Shown here one piece after another: positions 42,116 to 51,106 of a DNA stretch of 64,000 nt. The notes below the pieces were generated by a model that saw nothing but the letters and a program-made list of their open reading frames with translations, was not told where the DNA came from and did not search any database. Position 1 is the first letter of the stretch; each line of letters opens with the position of its first letter. Source of the DNA: Gemmatimonadota bacterium (GTDB lineage: Bacteria > JAAXHH01); the NCBI GenBank assembly GCA_026705925.1, contig JAPOZT010000027.1, positions 29,328 to 93,327 of the forward strand. Direction: 5' to 3'. The translations under genes and the position numbers were made by a program.

Positions 42116-42970
42116 ATGAGACTTTGCCTGGATAGTTTCGTCCCGCCGCTCGACCGGATCACGAAGGGAACCGCAAGCTGGGTCAGGGAGCTGGGTTTCG
42201 AAGTTATCGGCGTGGACCTGGAACCGGCCGTGCCGATCGATGCGAGCACCTGTCGCGCGGTCCGCGATATCCTGGAGAGGGAAGGTGTTTCCATCGGCCA
42301 GGTCTGGAGCGTGGGCACGCCGCTCGTCCGTCCGGATCCCGATGAATCCGCAGCCCACCTCCGGATCCTGCGCGACCGCGTGCCCCTGGCCGCGGCCCTC
42401 GGCTGCCGGGTGCTCCTCACGGAAGCCGGAGGCATGCACCCGACGAACGCCTGGTATCCCCACCCGGAGAATCACGGCGAGGAAGCGCTGGTGCGCCTCG
42501 TCGCGGCGCTGAAGGAGGTCGCGCTCTTCGCCGCGGACCACGGCGTGTCCATCGCGCCGGAGATGTCGTTGATGACGATCCTGTCCACCGCGGGCCGAGC
42601 GGAAGCCATGGTCGCGGAGGTCGGCCACCCCGGCGTCGGGGTCAACTTCGATCCCGCCAATATCCTGGATCCCCTGTCCCTGTTCGATTCCGGCGCGTTC
42701 GTGGACGACGCCTTCGACCGCCTGGGAAGCCGCATCGTGAACGTACACGCCAAGGACGCGGCGGCCCGGGACGTGCCGCTCATCGTGCATCTCGAGGAAC
42801 GGCCCGCCGGGCAGGGCGTGCTGGACTACGATCGCCTGTTGCGCCGCGCGGTATCCCTGCCGGAGTGGACGTGCATGGTCGTGGAGCATCTGGCCGACTA
42901 CGGGCAGGTGGATGAGGTCAGGCGGTTCCTGGTGGAAACGGCCGGGAAGGCGGGCGTGCAGTTCGAGTAA
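42116..42970 (+). CDS. sugar phosphate isomerase/epimerase (AP endonuclease 2-like TIM barrel)
   Basis: Xylose-isomerase-like TIM barrel of 284 residues. Typical pieces: LGCRVLLTEAGG, then ALFAADHGVSIAPEMSL (metal-ligand Glu strand), VGVNFDPANI (Asp ligand, about residue 179), RIVNVHAKDAAARDVPL (His ligand, about 205-210) and a C-terminal YDRLLRRA-type helix. Members isomerise or epimerise sugars using a divalent metal. Specificity unknown. It lies divergent to the SAM methyltransferase and convergent with the PhyH gene. Confidence 0.82.
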   Translation: MRLCLDSFVPPLDRITKGTASWVRELGFEVIGVDLEPAVPIDASTCRAVRDILEREGVSIGQVWSVGTPLVRPDPDESAAHLRILRDRVPLAAALGCRVLLTEAGGMHPTNAWYPHPENHGEEALVRLVAALKEVALFAADHGVSIAPEMSLMTILSTAGRAEAMVAEVGHPGVGVNFDPANILDPLSLFDSGAFVDDAFDRLGSRIVNVHAKDAAARDVPLIVHLEERPAGQGVLDYDRLLRRAVSLPEWTCMVVEHLADYGQVDEVRRFLVETAGKAGVQFE

Positions 42971-43054
42971 CTGGCCGCGGACCGCTACCCGGCTTTGGTC
43001 AAGAAGGTGCGCTGCGCGCTGCCGGCATCATGGGCAACCGGCCGCGGACCGCTC

Positions 43055-44026
43055 CTACGCGCAGAGCTCGTGGTCCTTGCTCCACCGGTTGAAGGACGGG
43101 TTGGGCAGACCGGCGAGGGCGTCCCTGGCATCCACCCACATCTGGTTCCAGGCCACGGGATCGGTCAGGATACGCTCCGGGTCGGCCTTGCTGCGGGCCA
43201 CGAATCCCGGGAATGCGCCCCGTCCCGACGCCTGGCCGATGGGGTTGTAGCGCAGGTCATAGCTCCACCGGATCTCGTTGCTCTTGTTGGGCAGCGACGA
43301 GTGGCAGGTGTGCTTGTGCAGGAAGAGCACGTCGCCGGGCTTTGTCGGCTGGGGAACGGCGGCGGACCGGTCCTTCACTTTCTCGGGGATTTCGAGGCCC
43401 CAGATATCGGGGCAGTGGTGTAGCAGGCCGTCGCGGTGGCTTTCGGGAATGACGGCCAGGCATCCCTGTTCGACCGTGGCCTCTTTCAGCGAGAACCAGA
43501 CCGTCAGCATGTCGGTGTCGTCGGCCTCTTTCGTGACGACGCCGTTGTCCTGGTGCCACGGCGAGATGCCGAGTTGAATGCGTCCCGTGTTGGGGTTGAT
43601 CGGCGTCAGGTGCTCGGGCAGCTTGATGCGCACGTGCTGGACCGGGTTGGAGTAGATCTCCGGACCGATGAAGCACTCCACGGCGTCGAGTAGCCGAGGG
43701 TTGGTCAGGACGTTGAACACCGCAGGACCGCACCAGAACGGTGTGTCTTCCTGGATGTTACCCTGGGGCAAGGTGAAATCGAAATACTGTGCGTGGACTT
43801 TGCCGCTTTCTCCCCAGACTCTTGTGATCCGCTCGCCGAAAGGCAGGTTTTCGTACCTGGATTCGATGCTACCGGCCAGGAAGAGCTCTTCCGCCAGTTG
43901 ATCGAGCACGGTCCCGTATTCCTCGATCACGGGCTCGAGCACTTCCTCCGGGTCAAGCAGACCCCGCACCATCAGGTAACCCTGGTCTTCGAAGAAGGCC
44001 ATCTGTTCGTCGGTAATGGCTGACAT
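43055..44026 (-). CDS. phytanoyl-CoA dioxygenase (PhyH) family protein
   Basis: Non-haem Fe(II)/2-oxoglutarate oxygenase of 323 residues. The HxD metal ligands are in ISPWHQDNGVV (about residues 155-165), the distal His is in LFLHKHTCHSSLPN (about 242-255), with Arg for 2-oxoglutarate in EIRWSYDLRYNP. The family hydroxylates diverse small molecules, not only phytanoyl-CoA. GGGAGG lies 5 bases before the ATG. No neighbour fixes the substrate. Confidence 0.9.
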   Translation of the reverse strand: MSAITDEQMAFFEDQGYLMVRGLLDPEEVLEPVIEEYGTVLDQLAEELFLAGSIESRYENLPFGERITRVWGESGKVHAQYFDFTLPQGNIQEDTPFWCGPAVFNVLTNPRLLDAVECFIGPEIYSNPVQHVRIKLPEHLTPINPNTGRIQLGISPWHQDNGVVTKEADDTDMLTVWFSLKEATVEQGCLAVIPESHRDGLLHHCPDIWGLEIPEKVKDRSAAVPQPTKPGDVLFLHKHTCHSSLPNKSNEIRWSYDLRYNPIGQASGRGAFPGFVARSKADPERILTDPVAWNQMWVDARDALAGLPNPSFNRWSKDHELCA

Positions 44027-44326
44027 TACAACCTCCCTATCGCCTTTGGCAGGGGTCTGGTGAGTCGTCCGCGTTAAGGACGCGTCAACATATAGACAAG
44101 AAATCAGCGCGTCAGCGGTATATTCTGGATGGAACCGGGATCGATGTTTTACGATTCAAAAGATTTGTCGTAAATAGTATTGCCGGCCGGTCTTATTATA
44201 GCGGCCGTTCGGACCGCGCGCAAGGGAAGATGGCTTGCGGTTCCCTATAGCGGTTCCATATAAATGTAACCGGTGTTTTTGTTGGCGGCGCCCGCGTCAT
44301 GCCCGATCCGCCGCATTGACTGAAAG
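44027..44326. other. divergent control region of PhyH and ECF sigma genes
   Basis: 300 bases without a gene. It contains three copies of the ECF-type -35 core GGAACC: one on plus (44131-44136), followed after 15 bases by CGATTC (44152-44157), and two on minus (44239-44244 and 44252-44257). This could be autoregulation by the sigma factor next to it. The region 44160-44230 contains AT-rich and GC-rich blocks with no other structure seen. Confidence 0.4.
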
Positions 44327-44917
44327 GTGCCGTTGACCGTGGCCGAAAACCATCGATCCGGACCGGACCGGGATGATGCGCCGGATGACCGGCAGGAGGT
44401 CTTTCGAAGGCTCTTCGACGCGTGGCACGGACGCATCTACCAGACCTGCTTCCGGCTCATGGGACACCCGCAGGAGGCGGAGGACATTACCCAGGACGTT
44501 TTCGTCCGGGCCATGCAGGCCTACGACCGGTTCCGCGGTGACGCCGACCCGGGCACATGGCTTTACCGCATCGCGGTGAACCAGTGCCTCAACGTCCGGC
44601 GACGAAAACGCCGGCTGCAGTGGCTGGCCCTGGACTTCTGGAACGAGGGTGTCGACGAAACAACATGGACCGGGAACCGGAGCGGCGGCGTCGAGGACGA
44701 CCTGCAGCAGACGGACCGGGAGCGTATCGTCGGGAAGGCCATCGACGCGCTTCCCGAGCGGCAGCGCACGGCCCTGATCCTTTCCCATTTCGAGCGGATG
44801 TCCTACAAGTCCATCGCCGAAGCCATGGACTGTACGCCTTCCGCGGTGGAGTCCCTGCTGCACCGGGCCAAGACCAATCTCGCCAGGCGCCTGCGGCCGC
44901 ACCTGGGCGAGCTGTGA
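44327..44917 (+). CDS. ECF-type RNA polymerase sigma factor
   Basis: Sigma-70 family, extracytoplasmic function, 196 residues or slightly fewer. Region 2 has FDAWHGRIYQTCFRLMGHPQ and EDITQDVFVRAMQAYDRFRG (about residues 29-72), and region 4 is ALPERQRTALILSHFERMSY with the helix-turn-helix SIAEAMDCTPSAVESLLHRA (about 161-180). Start is GTG 44327 or TTG 44333/GTG 44339; AAAGG at 44323-44327 fits the TTG or later starts better. It heads a row of genes for an anti-sigma-like protein and RND efflux, so it probably activates that row. Confidence 0.93.
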   Translation: MPLTVAENHRSGPDRDDAPDDRQEVFRRLFDAWHGRIYQTCFRLMGHPQEAEDITQDVFVRAMQAYDRFRGDADPGTWLYRIAVNQCLNVRRRKRRLQWLALDFWNEGVDETTWTGNRSGGVEDDLQQTDRERIVGKAIDALPERQRTALILSHFERMSYKSIAEAMDCTPSAVESLLHRAKTNLARRLRPHLGEL

Positions 44918-45112
44918 TTCGTTCGCGCGGCCCCGCCGCAATACATGGGCCAACTCAGCCTCGTATACGTGGAGCGGGCCAGCCGCGTGGAACTGCACAA
45001 AAAACGAATGGATCAGTCTAGCGGATTGTCTAAGCGTACAGATAAGGACAGTCAGGAGAGCGACCGCACCGTACTGAAGACCCACCAGACTATCAACCAG
45101 CGGGCGAACATC

Positions 45113-45598
45113 ATGAATCATCGGTACCTCGAAGATCGGATCATTCGCTACATCGACGGAGATCTTCCGTCGGACGAAAAGGCCCTGTGTGATGAATACC
45201 TGCATACCCACCCGCAATACCGCGAGCGGGTCGACGCGCTGCGGCAGGTCTGGCATTCGGAAGACCTGCTTAAAGTGACCGGGCCCACCCTGCGGCTGCG
45301 CACGCGTTTCGAAGAGGCGCTCCGGGGCGAGGACCACGTCGAAACCGGTCCGACGGTGGGAACAGGGCTCGCCTGGCTCGCCCGTCCGGCTTTGATGGCC
45401 GTGACGCTGGTCGCGGGCATCCTGATCGGGGCCTATCTCGGCAGCGGCACCAACGGAGATACGGCGGGGATCGAACCGTTACCCGTGCAAACCGGCGTAG
45501 TGGCTTTCTCTTTTGCCAATGACCTGCAGGAAATCTCGTCCGAGCCGGTGGAACAGGAATTCCTGCTGCTGGACTGGGTCGAAACCGCGGACGATTGA
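45113..45598 (+). CDS. putative anti-sigma factor, single-pass membrane
   Basis: Protein of 161 residues. The N-terminal soluble part (YLEDRIIRYIDGDLPSDEKA) is an anti-sigma opening as in zf-HC2 proteins, but the HxxxCxxC zinc signature is incomplete (only one Cys and His pair, CDEYLHTHP). A membrane helix is at about residues 85-110 (WLARPALMAVTLVAGILIGA), with a periplasmic tail. It follows the sigma gene and precedes a periplasmic LTxxQ protein, the order of sigma-anti-sigma-sensor sets. Start ATG 45113 is chosen for the conserved-looking opening; weak ribosome site. Confidence 0.7.
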   Translation: MNHRYLEDRIIRYIDGDLPSDEKALCDEYLHTHPQYRERVDALRQVWHSEDLLKVTGPTLRLRTRFEEALRGEDHVETGPTVGTGLAWLARPALMAVTLVAGILIGAYLGSGTNGDTAGIEPLPVQTGVVAFSFANDLQEISSEPVEQEFLLLDWVETADD

Positions 45599-45614
45599 GG
45601 AAAGATACGGGCAG

Positions 45615-46073
45615 ATGAAGAAGAAGCTGATCATATGGGGCGTGGTCCTGCTGACGGTCATCAACCTGGCTTCGCTGGCGACGCGCGCATACCACCGCTG
45701 GGGTGACGACGAGCGGCGCGACCGGGAGGGTCGGCGCGAAGCAAGGATGTCCATCACCGAACGGCTCGGCCTCACCGAAGCCCAGGCGGAGCAGGTCAGG
45801 CAGATGCGGACCGAGCTCGGAGATCAACTGACGCCCTACCGGGATGGTTACCGTGAAAAACGGAACCAGTTGTACGATCTGCTCATGGCGCCGGATGCCG
45901 ACCGCGGGGAGGTCGGCCGGGTCAAAGCGCAGATGGATTCGCTCCAGGCGGAGCGGGAGGCTATCGTTTTCGACTACATCGTGGCGCACAAGGAAGTGCT
46001 GACCCCGGAACAGCAGACGATGTTTTTTACGATGATCAAGGAACGGTTCCGAAGCGGATACCGTCGAAGGTAA
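45615..46073 (+). CDS. periplasmic heavy-metal sensor/resistance protein, Spy/CpxP/CnrX-like
   Basis: Protein of 152 residues with an N-terminal membrane or signal segment (about residues 3-22) followed by a four-helix LTxxQ domain: LTEAQAEQVRQMRTELGDQL (first motif) and LTPEQQTMFFTMIKERF (second motif). Family members sense metal or misfolded protein in the periplasm (CnrX, ZraP, Spy). In Cupriavidus-type cnrYXH sets a protein like this feeds metal status to the anti-sigma factor. Its position between the anti-sigma-like gene and the RND pump fits that role. Confidence 0.88.
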   Translation: MKKKLIIWGVVLLTVINLASLATRAYHRWGDDERRDREGRREARMSITERLGLTEAQAEQVRQMRTELGDQLTPYRDGYREKRNQLYDLLMAPDADRGEVGRVKAQMDSLQAEREAIVFDYIVAHKEVLTPEQQTMFFTMIKERFRSGYRRR

Positions 46074-46147
46074 CGGAACCGGCCGCGGGGCAGCCGGGAA
46101 GACGTTGAAACCGGATTGTGAAGGATCTACCATCGGAGGAGTGGTTC

Positions 46148-47662
46148 ATGTTCAAGCGGCTTGGGATAAGTAAACTGGCATACTGGCCGGTTGTACTGGT
46201 GATGGCAGGCGCCCTCGCCTGCGGCGGCGGTGAAGAGGAGTCGGAAGACGCGGCGCAGAATCAGCGCGGCGGCCGACCCGGCATGGGCGCCATGGCGCGC
46301 ACCGGTGCTTCCATACCGGTCGAGGTGAAGACCGTGGGCCGCGGCAACATCGCCGCGACGCTGCTGACCTACACGTCGCTCGAGGCGGAGCGGCACGTGG
46401 ACGTGGTCTCGCGCACGCAGGGGCTCGTGAAGACCATCCTGGTCGAGGAGGGAGACCGCGTGACCGAGGGGCAGCCGCTGGCCCAGCTCGACACCGACGC
46501 CCTGGAACTGACACTCAGGGAGCGGGAAGTGAACATGAACAGCCTGGAATCGAACTACAAGCGGTCCCAGGAACTGGTGGAGCAGGAGCTGCTCAGCAGC
46601 CAGGAATTCGAACAGACCAAGTTCCAGTACGAGGCCGCCGCAACCCAGTACGAGTCGGCGAAGCTTCAACTGGAGTACGCCACGGTCCGCAGTCCATTCT
46701 CCGGCATCATCACGGAGCGGCTGGTGGAGGTGGGCAACCTGGTGAACGCGAATGACGTGGTATTCCGTACGGCGGACCTCGATCCGCTGCTCGCCCGTAT
46801 ATACGTGCCCGAGAAGGACATCGGACAGGTCCGGCCGGGACAGTCGGTGCGCATCAACGTGGAAGGGTCGGACCAGACCCACACGGGCCGGGTTTCCCTG
46901 ATCAGTCCCATCGTGGATCCCGAGAGCGGCACGGTCAAGGTCACGGTGGAAATCCGGGATCGGATGGGTGCGCTGAGACCGGGCATGTTCACCACGGTGA
47001 ACCTGGTGATCGCGATCCAGGAGAACGTGCTTCAGGTCGAGAAGAAGGCCCTGGTGGCCGAGGCGGAGGGATCCTACGCCTTCCTGTTCCAGGACGGCAC
47101 GGCCGAAAAGCGGCTCCTTGTAATCGGCATCGCGGAAGGGGATTACGTGGAGGTGCTGTCGGGTCTGTCCGACGGCGACTCCATCATCACCGTGGGCCAG
47201 GAGGGACTTCGAAACGGCGCGCCCGTTCGTATCGCGGGACAGATCCCCCCCGCCGCGGAAGGCATGGGCGGTGGGCCGGCGAGTATGGGCGGCCCTGGCG
47301 CGGATGGAGGCCGTGGCGCGATGAGCGGCCGGTCCGAAGGATCGGATGGCGGAACAGGCGGTCGACCGGCAGGTATGGGCGGTTCAGCCGGCGAAGCGTC
47401 CCAGGCACCTGCCGCGCGGCCGGTGAGCGCGAGAGAAGGAACCGGCGGCCGGCCCGGTGGCATGGGCGGCGGACGCATGATGGCCATGGACCTCGATCAG
47501 ATGAAGGAGCGGATGTTCCAGAATCCCCAGATCAAGGAGGCCTTTGACAAGCAGGTGGAAGAAGATCCGAGCTTCGCGGAAGACGAAGAAAGGCAACGGG
47601 CGTTCCTGATCCAGCAGATGCGCCAGATGCGTGCGCAGCGCGGAGGGGGACCGCCACAGTAG
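46148..47662 (+). CDS. RND efflux membrane-fusion adaptor (lipoprotein)
   Basis: HlyD/AcrA-type periplasmic adaptor of 504 residues. Lipobox GALAC with the lipidated Cys at about residue 24, then barrel-sandwich hybrid (VVSRTQGLVKTILVEEGDRV, and VRSPFSGIITERLVEVGNLV), an alpha-hairpin (about 115-165) and beta-barrel domains (VRINVEGSDQTHTGRVSLIS). Residues about 370-455 are a Gly/Met-rich low-complexity linker (GMGGGPASMGG-like runs), then a helical tail. It delivers substrate to the two RND pumps downstream. GGAGGAG lies 7 bases before ATG 46148, which is preferred over 46118. Confidence 0.9.
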   Translation: MFKRLGISKLAYWPVVLVMAGALACGGGEEESEDAAQNQRGGRPGMGAMARTGASIPVEVKTVGRGNIAATLLTYTSLEAERHVDVVSRTQGLVKTILVEEGDRVTEGQPLAQLDTDALELTLREREVNMNSLESNYKRSQELVEQELLSSQEFEQTKFQYEAAATQYESAKLQLEYATVRSPFSGIITERLVEVGNLVNANDVVFRTADLDPLLARIYVPEKDIGQVRPGQSVRINVEGSDQTHTGRVSLISPIVDPESGTVKVTVEIRDRMGALRPGMFTTVNLVIAIQENVLQVEKKALVAEAEGSYAFLFQDGTAEKRLLVIGIAEGDYVEVLSGLSDGDSIITVGQEGLRNGAPVRIAGQIPPAAEGMGGGPASMGGPGADGGRGAMSGRSEGSDGGTGGRPAGMGGSAGEASQAPAARPVSAREGTGGRPGGMGGGRMMAMDLDQMKERMFQNPQIKEAFDKQVEEDPSFAEDEERQRAFLIQQMRQMRAQRGGGPPQ

Positions 47663-47678
47663 CGCGGCGGGGAACGGC

Positions 47679-47720
47679 CGCAGCAGCGCGGAGAGAGCCC
47701 GCAGCAGCGCGGAGAGAGCC
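47679..47720 (+). repeat. two 21-bp direct repeats after the adaptor gene
   Basis: Unit CGCAGCAGCGCGGAGAGAGC plus C occurs at 47679-47699 and 47700-47720, with a partial third copy to about 47731. It lies in the 153-base gap before the first RND gene. Confidence 0.85.
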
Positions 47721-47815
47721 CGCAGCAGTAGCCTGGCGACGTTCCAAGGAAAGCGCTTTACGTAAGATGAACACGTACCAAGTCACATTTCGGAAGGTAA
47801 CACGGTAGAGGATTC

Positions 47816-50800
47816 ATGAAAATCATCGGTTTCTCCATCGGCAGGCCCGTAACGATCATCATGCTGATGACGGCGATGCTGCTCTTCGGTACCATCGCCT
47901 TCTCGCGGCTGCCCATCAATCTGCTCCCGGACATCACGTACCCGACCCTGACGGTGCGCACCGAGTACGTCGGCGCCGCGCCGAACGAGATCGAGAACCT
48001 CATCTCCGAGCCCATCGAAGAGGCGGTGGGCGTGGTCACCGGCGTTGTGCGTGTCAGCTCCATTTCCCGGCCCGAGCGGTCCGACGTCATCCTGGAGTTC
48101 GAGTGGGGCACCAACATGGATTTCGCCAGCCTCAACGTGCGGGAGAAGATCGATCTGCTCAACCTGCCCCAGGCGGCGGAGAAACCCATCCTGCTCCGGT
48201 TCGATCCGAGCCTCGACCCCATCCTGCGCATCGCGCTGTCCGGCAATGAGAGTCTCACGGCCCTCCGCATCATGGCGGAAGAGGAGATCAAGCGCGAGCT
48301 GGAAGCCCTCGAGGGCGTCGCCGCCGTCAAGATCAGCGGCGGCCTGGAAGAGGAGATCCACGTGGAGCTGGACGAGTCCAGGCTGGCCAGCCTCGGCATA
48401 CCCATCACCCAGGTGGCCACCCGGCTCGAGCAGGAAAACGTCAATCTCGCGGGCGGCACCATCAAGGACGGCGAGACAGAATACCTGGTGCGCATCCTGA
48501 ACGAGTTCCAGGCCGTGGACGAGATCGGCGACATCATCGTCGGGCAGGTCAACACCGTGCCCATCCTGCTTTCCGACGTCGCTTCGGTTACGAAGAGTCA
48601 CAAGGAACGCAAGCTTTCCGCCCAGATCAACGGCCGGGAGAGCATCGAGATCGCCATCTACAAGGAAGCCGGGACCAATACCATCCAGGTGGGTCGCGTG
48701 GTCAAGGACCGGCTGGATTCGGTGCGGGAAACCGTGACGGGACTCACCTCCGGGGTGAACCTGGAGGTCGTCTTCGACCAGTCGATCTTCATTCAGCAGT
48801 CGGTGGACGAGGTGCTCAAGACGGCCATGTACGGCGGCATACTCGCCATCCTGGTCCTGTACCTGTTCCTGCGCAGCTCGAGCAGTCTCATCATCGGCGT
48901 GTCCATCCCCATTTCGGTGGTCACCACCTTCTTCTTCCTCTACGCCTTCGACGTCTCGCTGAACATCATGTCCCTCGGCGGCCTGGCCCTGGGGGTCGGG
49001 ATGCTGGTGGACAACTCCATCGTGGTCCTGGAAGGCATCGACCGGCACCGGAGGCGAGGGGGCGACCAGCCCGTTGCGGAACGGGTGCGCCTCGGCGCGT
49101 CCGAGGTGGGACAGGCCGTCGTGGCCGCGACGCTGACCACGGTGTGCGTGTTCGTGCCCATCGTCTTCGTGGAAGGCATCGCCGGGCAGCTGTTCCGGGA
49201 CCTGGCGCTGGCCGTCACCTTCTCGCTCATCGTGGCCACCCTGGTTGCCGTCACCCTGATCCCGGTCATATCGTCGATCCTGCATCGCGACCGGGAAGTG
49301 CTCCCGGTCGGCGGGGACGACCCGTCCGCGCAGGATCCGAGCACGGCGATGGGCAAGGTCCGGTCCGTGATCGGGACCGCCTGGAACGTATTCTCCCGCG
49401 GACTGGGGTACGTCGTAACCGGCGTATTCTACCTCGTCAGGTGGGTGCTATTCACGGCCTGGGGACTGGTGCGCGTCCTGCTCTGGCCCGCGGGCTGGGT
49501 GTTCGACCGGATCTTCCCGATCATCCGCCGGGCCTACCCTCCCTTCCTCCGCTGGGCCCTGGCCAACCGCGTGCTAACCCTGTTTACCGGGACCGCCCTG
49601 CTGGCCGGTTCCCTCTATGTCGTTCCCACGATCGGTATCGAGCTGATCCCCCAGATGAGTCAGGGCGAGTTCTTCGTCAACGTTAAGCTGCCCGTGGGCA
49701 CGCCGCTGCCCGCTACCGAGGACGCGTTGAATCGCATGTCGGAGATCGCCCGGGACTACCCTGAAGTAAGCACGGTGTACGTACTGGCGGGAACCATGGG
49801 CCAGTCCGGCGGCAACGCGGGCGAGGAGCGGGAGAACATCGGGCAGTTGCACATCCGGCTGGAACCGGGCCTTCGCGGCGCGGCGGAGGAGGAAGTCATG
49901 AACCGCCTGCGGGACAGTTTCGCGCCCATTCCGGGCATCGAGGCGCCCGAGTTCGCCCGTCCCGCGCTCTTCAGCTTCAAGAACCCGGTGGAGGTGGAAG
50001 TCAGCGGGTACAACCTGACCCGGCTCACGGAAGTTTCCGAGGAACTCGCGGCGGAGATGTCCACGGTACCCGGCCTGACCGACGTGAAAGCCAGCATGGA
50101 GGGCGGGAATCCGGAAGTGCAGATCCTCTTCGACCGCCGGAAGCTCGCCAACCTGGGACTCAACCTGGGCACGGTCACGCAGATCGTGCAGAACAAGGTC
50201 CAGGGCAACGTGGCCACGGAACTCACCCGCCGCGACCGGAAGATCGACATCCGCGTGTGGGCGGAGGACGAGACCCGGCTCAGCCTGGACGCCATACGGC
50301 GGCTGGTGGTGAACCCGGAAGGCACGGTGCCCGTGCCGCTGGCGGCCGTGGCGGAAGTCCGCGTCGCCCAGGGCCCAAGCGAGATCCGGCGGGTCAACCA
50401 GCAGCGGGTGGCCATCGTGTCCGCGGGTCTAACGGGCCGTTCGCTCGGTGACGCGGCCGAAGACATCCAGGGGATCATCGACGGCTTCATGCTGCCCATC
50501 GATTTCGTCGTGGGCATCAAGGGGCAGAACGAGGAAATGCAGGTGGCCTTCGCGAGCCTGCAATTCGCCATTCTGCTCTCGATCTTTCTCGTCTACCTGG
50601 TCATGGCGTCCCAGTTCGAATCGCTGCTCCATCCCTTCGTGATCATGTTCACTTTCCCTTTCTCGATCATCGGCGTCATTGCGACGCTGGTGCTCACGGG
50701 CCAGACGATCAGCGTCGTCGTGCTGATCGGTGTGATCATGCTCTGCGGGATCGTGGTGAACAACGCCATCGTACTGGTGGACTATATCAACCAGCTGCGG

Positions 50801-51106
50801 CGCAGGGGCACGGAACTGCAGGAGGCCATCGTCGAGGCGGCGCAGACGCGCCTCTGGCCCATCATGATGACGACGGCGACCACGGTCCTCGGCCTGCTGC
50901 CGATGGCCATCGGCGTCGGTGAAGGCGCCGAGTTGCGCGCGCCTATGGCCATCACCGTGATCGGCGGACTGATTGCCGGAACGATGGTGACGCTGGTCCT
51001 GGTACCGCTCATCTACATGACGATAGAATCGGCTATGGCAAGCGTGTACGGGCTGTTTACAAGAACCGCCGGGCAACCGGTGTCCCAGGAGGTGGTAGAG
51101 GCATGA
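47816..51106 (+). CDS. RND efflux pump inner-membrane transporter (first)
   Basis: AcrB/MexB-type pump of 1096 residues, somewhat longer than the usual 1020-1050. The first helix (GRPVTIIMLMTAMLLFGTIA), TM4 region GGLALGVGMLVDNSIVVLEG with paired Asp/Asn, and TM10-12 region (GVIMLCGIVVNNAIVLVDYI) are typical. An extra stretch of about 70 residues (about 490-575) between TM6 and TM7 carries hydrophobic segments (GLGYVVTGVFYLVRWVLF). Heavy-metal or multidrug type cannot be told apart with certainty. It overlaps the second RND gene by ATGA, and the start has GAGG before the ATG. Confidence 0.93.
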   Translation: MKIIGFSIGRPVTIIMLMTAMLLFGTIAFSRLPINLLPDITYPTLTVRTEYVGAAPNEIENLISEPIEEAVGVVTGVVRVSSISRPERSDVILEFEWGTNMDFASLNVREKIDLLNLPQAAEKPILLRFDPSLDPILRIALSGNESLTALRIMAEEEIKRELEALEGVAAVKISGGLEEEIHVELDESRLASLGIPITQVATRLEQENVNLAGGTIKDGETEYLVRILNEFQAVDEIGDIIVGQVNTVPILLSDVASVTKSHKERKLSAQINGRESIEIAIYKEAGTNTIQVGRVVKDRLDSVRETVTGLTSGVNLEVVFDQSIFIQQSVDEVLKTAMYGGILAILVLYLFLRSSSSLIIGVSIPISVVTTFFFLYAFDVSLNIMSLGGLALGVGMLVDNSIVVLEGIDRHRRRGGDQPVAERVRLGASEVGQAVVAATLTTVCVFVPIVFVEGIAGQLFRDLALAVTFSLIVATLVAVTLIPVISSILHRDREVLPVGGDDPSAQDPSTAMGKVRSVIGTAWNVFSRGLGYVVTGVFYLVRWVLFTAWGLVRVLLWPAGWVFDRIFPIIRRAYPPFLRWALANRVLTLFTGTALLAGSLYVVPTIGIELIPQMSQGEFFVNVKLPVGTPLPATEDALNRMSEIARDYPEVSTVYVLAGTMGQSGGNAGEERENIGQLHIRLEPGLRGAAEEEVMNRLRDSFAPIPGIEAPEFARPALFSFKNPVEVEVSGYNLTRLTEVSEELAAEMSTVPGLTDVKASMEGGNPEVQILFDRRKLANLGLNLGTVTQIVQNKVQGNVATELTRRDRKIDIRVWAEDETRLSLDAIRRLVVNPEGTVPVPLAAVAEVRVAQGPSEIRRVNQQRVAIVSAGLTGRSLGDAAEDIQGIIDGFMLPIDFVVGIKGQNEEMQVAFASLQFAILLSIFLVYLVMASQFESLLHPFVIMFTFPFSIIGVIATLVLTGQTISVVVLIGVIMLCGIVVNNAIVLVDYINQLRRRGTELQEAIVEAAQTRLWPIMMTTATTVLGLLPMAIGVGEGAELRAPMAITVIGGLIAGTMVTLVLVPLIYMTIESAMASVYGLFTRTAGQPVSQEVVEA

